From positions 1 to 6,222 of the forward strand of contig CAYYNP010000438.1 in NCBI GenBank assembly GCA_964472545.1: a DNA stretch of 6,222 bases, written 5' to 3'. Below the pieces are notes generated by a model. It did not search any database, had not been told where the DNA came from, and saw only the letters and a program-made list of their open reading frames with translations. Position numbers and translations under genes: made by a program. The DNA comes from CAYYNP01 sp964472545. GTDB lineage: Bacteria; Planctomycetota; Planctomycetia; Pirellulales; Thermoguttaceae. Shown one piece after another: positions 6,101-6,222 of this stretch. Positions within the stretch are counted from its first letter, which is position 1. The number at the start of each line of letters is the position of its first letter.

Positions 6101-6222
6101 CCGCAAGCGGGGCTGAGAACTCGGGGCTGAGGACTCGGGGCTGGGGACTCGGGGCTGGGGACTCGGGGGGCGGGACACGCGGGGGGCGCCGCGCGCGGCC
6201 CGGGGAGCTTTCCAACGCATCC
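6101..6222. other. Non-coding tail after the propeller gene
   Basis: Nothing here is convincingly coding. After the stop codon comes CCGCAAGCGG (6101-6110), a 4-bp inverted repeat with a 2-nt loop that is too small for a terminator and has no T-run. Most of the rest is the G-rich 7-bp array, followed by a GC-only stretch with CGCCGCGCGCGGC. The open frame on the opposite strand is Pro/Ser/Arg-rich read-through of the repeat and looks spurious. Confidence 0.6.
6109..6178. repeat. G-rich heptamer array (five 14-bp units, consensus GGGGCTGRGGACTC)
   Basis: Units start at 6109, 6123, 6137, 6151 and a diverged one at 6165. The third and fourth are identical; the first and second differ from them by two and one bases. 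Each 14-mer is itself two similar 7-mers (GGGGCTG and GGGACTC; consensus GGGRCTS), so the base period is 7. It begins 8 bp after the stop codon of the large gene. Repeated GGGG runs give the plus strand clear G-quadruplex potential. Confidence 0.85.

Noticed and set aside
6101..6110. CCGCAAGCGG directly after the propeller stop codon, considered as a terminator hairpin.
   Set aside because: The stem is 4 bp with a 2-nt loop and there is no T-run.
5474..6220. A 248-codon minus-strand open frame covering the right end.
   Set aside because: Its N-terminus is translated G-rich repeat (Pro/Ser/Arg-rich) and the rest is antisense to well-patterned propeller sequence.

Overview
The window looks like chromosomal DNA of a planctomycete, most likely a GC-rich relative of the Pirellulales. 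This is inferred from gene content: a secreted Cys-type sulfatase, a secreted DUF1080 (3-keto-disaccharide hydrolase) protein, and a very large exported protein joining a methyltransferase-like domain to two PQQ-type beta-propellers. That combination is typical of planctomycete genomes. No rRNA or other phylogenetic marker is present, so the assignment is not proven.

Layout. Two transcription units diverge from a 118-bp spacer (2596-2713). Leftward (minus strand) run a sulfatase (2595 to 1204), a small TPR protein (1136 to 714) and a DUF1080 protein (670 to the left edge, where it is cut). The gaps are 67 and 43 bp, so one operon is plausible. Rightward runs a single 1128-residue gene (2714 to 6100). 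The last 122 bp (6101-6222) are non-coding and carry a G-rich array of 7-bp units. Almost everything else is coding, and no tRNA, rRNA, CRISPR array, transposase or clear terminator was seen.

Function. The sulfatase and the DUF1080 protein both carry signal peptides and fit extracytoplasmic breakdown of sulfated glycans: one removes sulfate, the other may act on oxidised (3-keto) sugar intermediates. The large propeller protein is also predicted to be exported and has no known biochemical role; its divergent position suggests, but does not prove, shared control. The TPR gene between the two enzymes is visibly poorer in GC and resembles small TPR proteins that often sit beside polymorphic toxins, so it may be a later insertion unrelated to glycan use.

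The less ordinary signals are three repeats: a 76-bp nested palindrome (2775-2850) translated as part of the N-terminus of the large protein, a 7-bp tandem repeat (4778-4812) inside the linker between its two propellers, and a second, unrelated 7-bp-period array (6109-6178) just after its stop codon. The large protein also has a compact Cys/His cluster that could bind a metal or heme.
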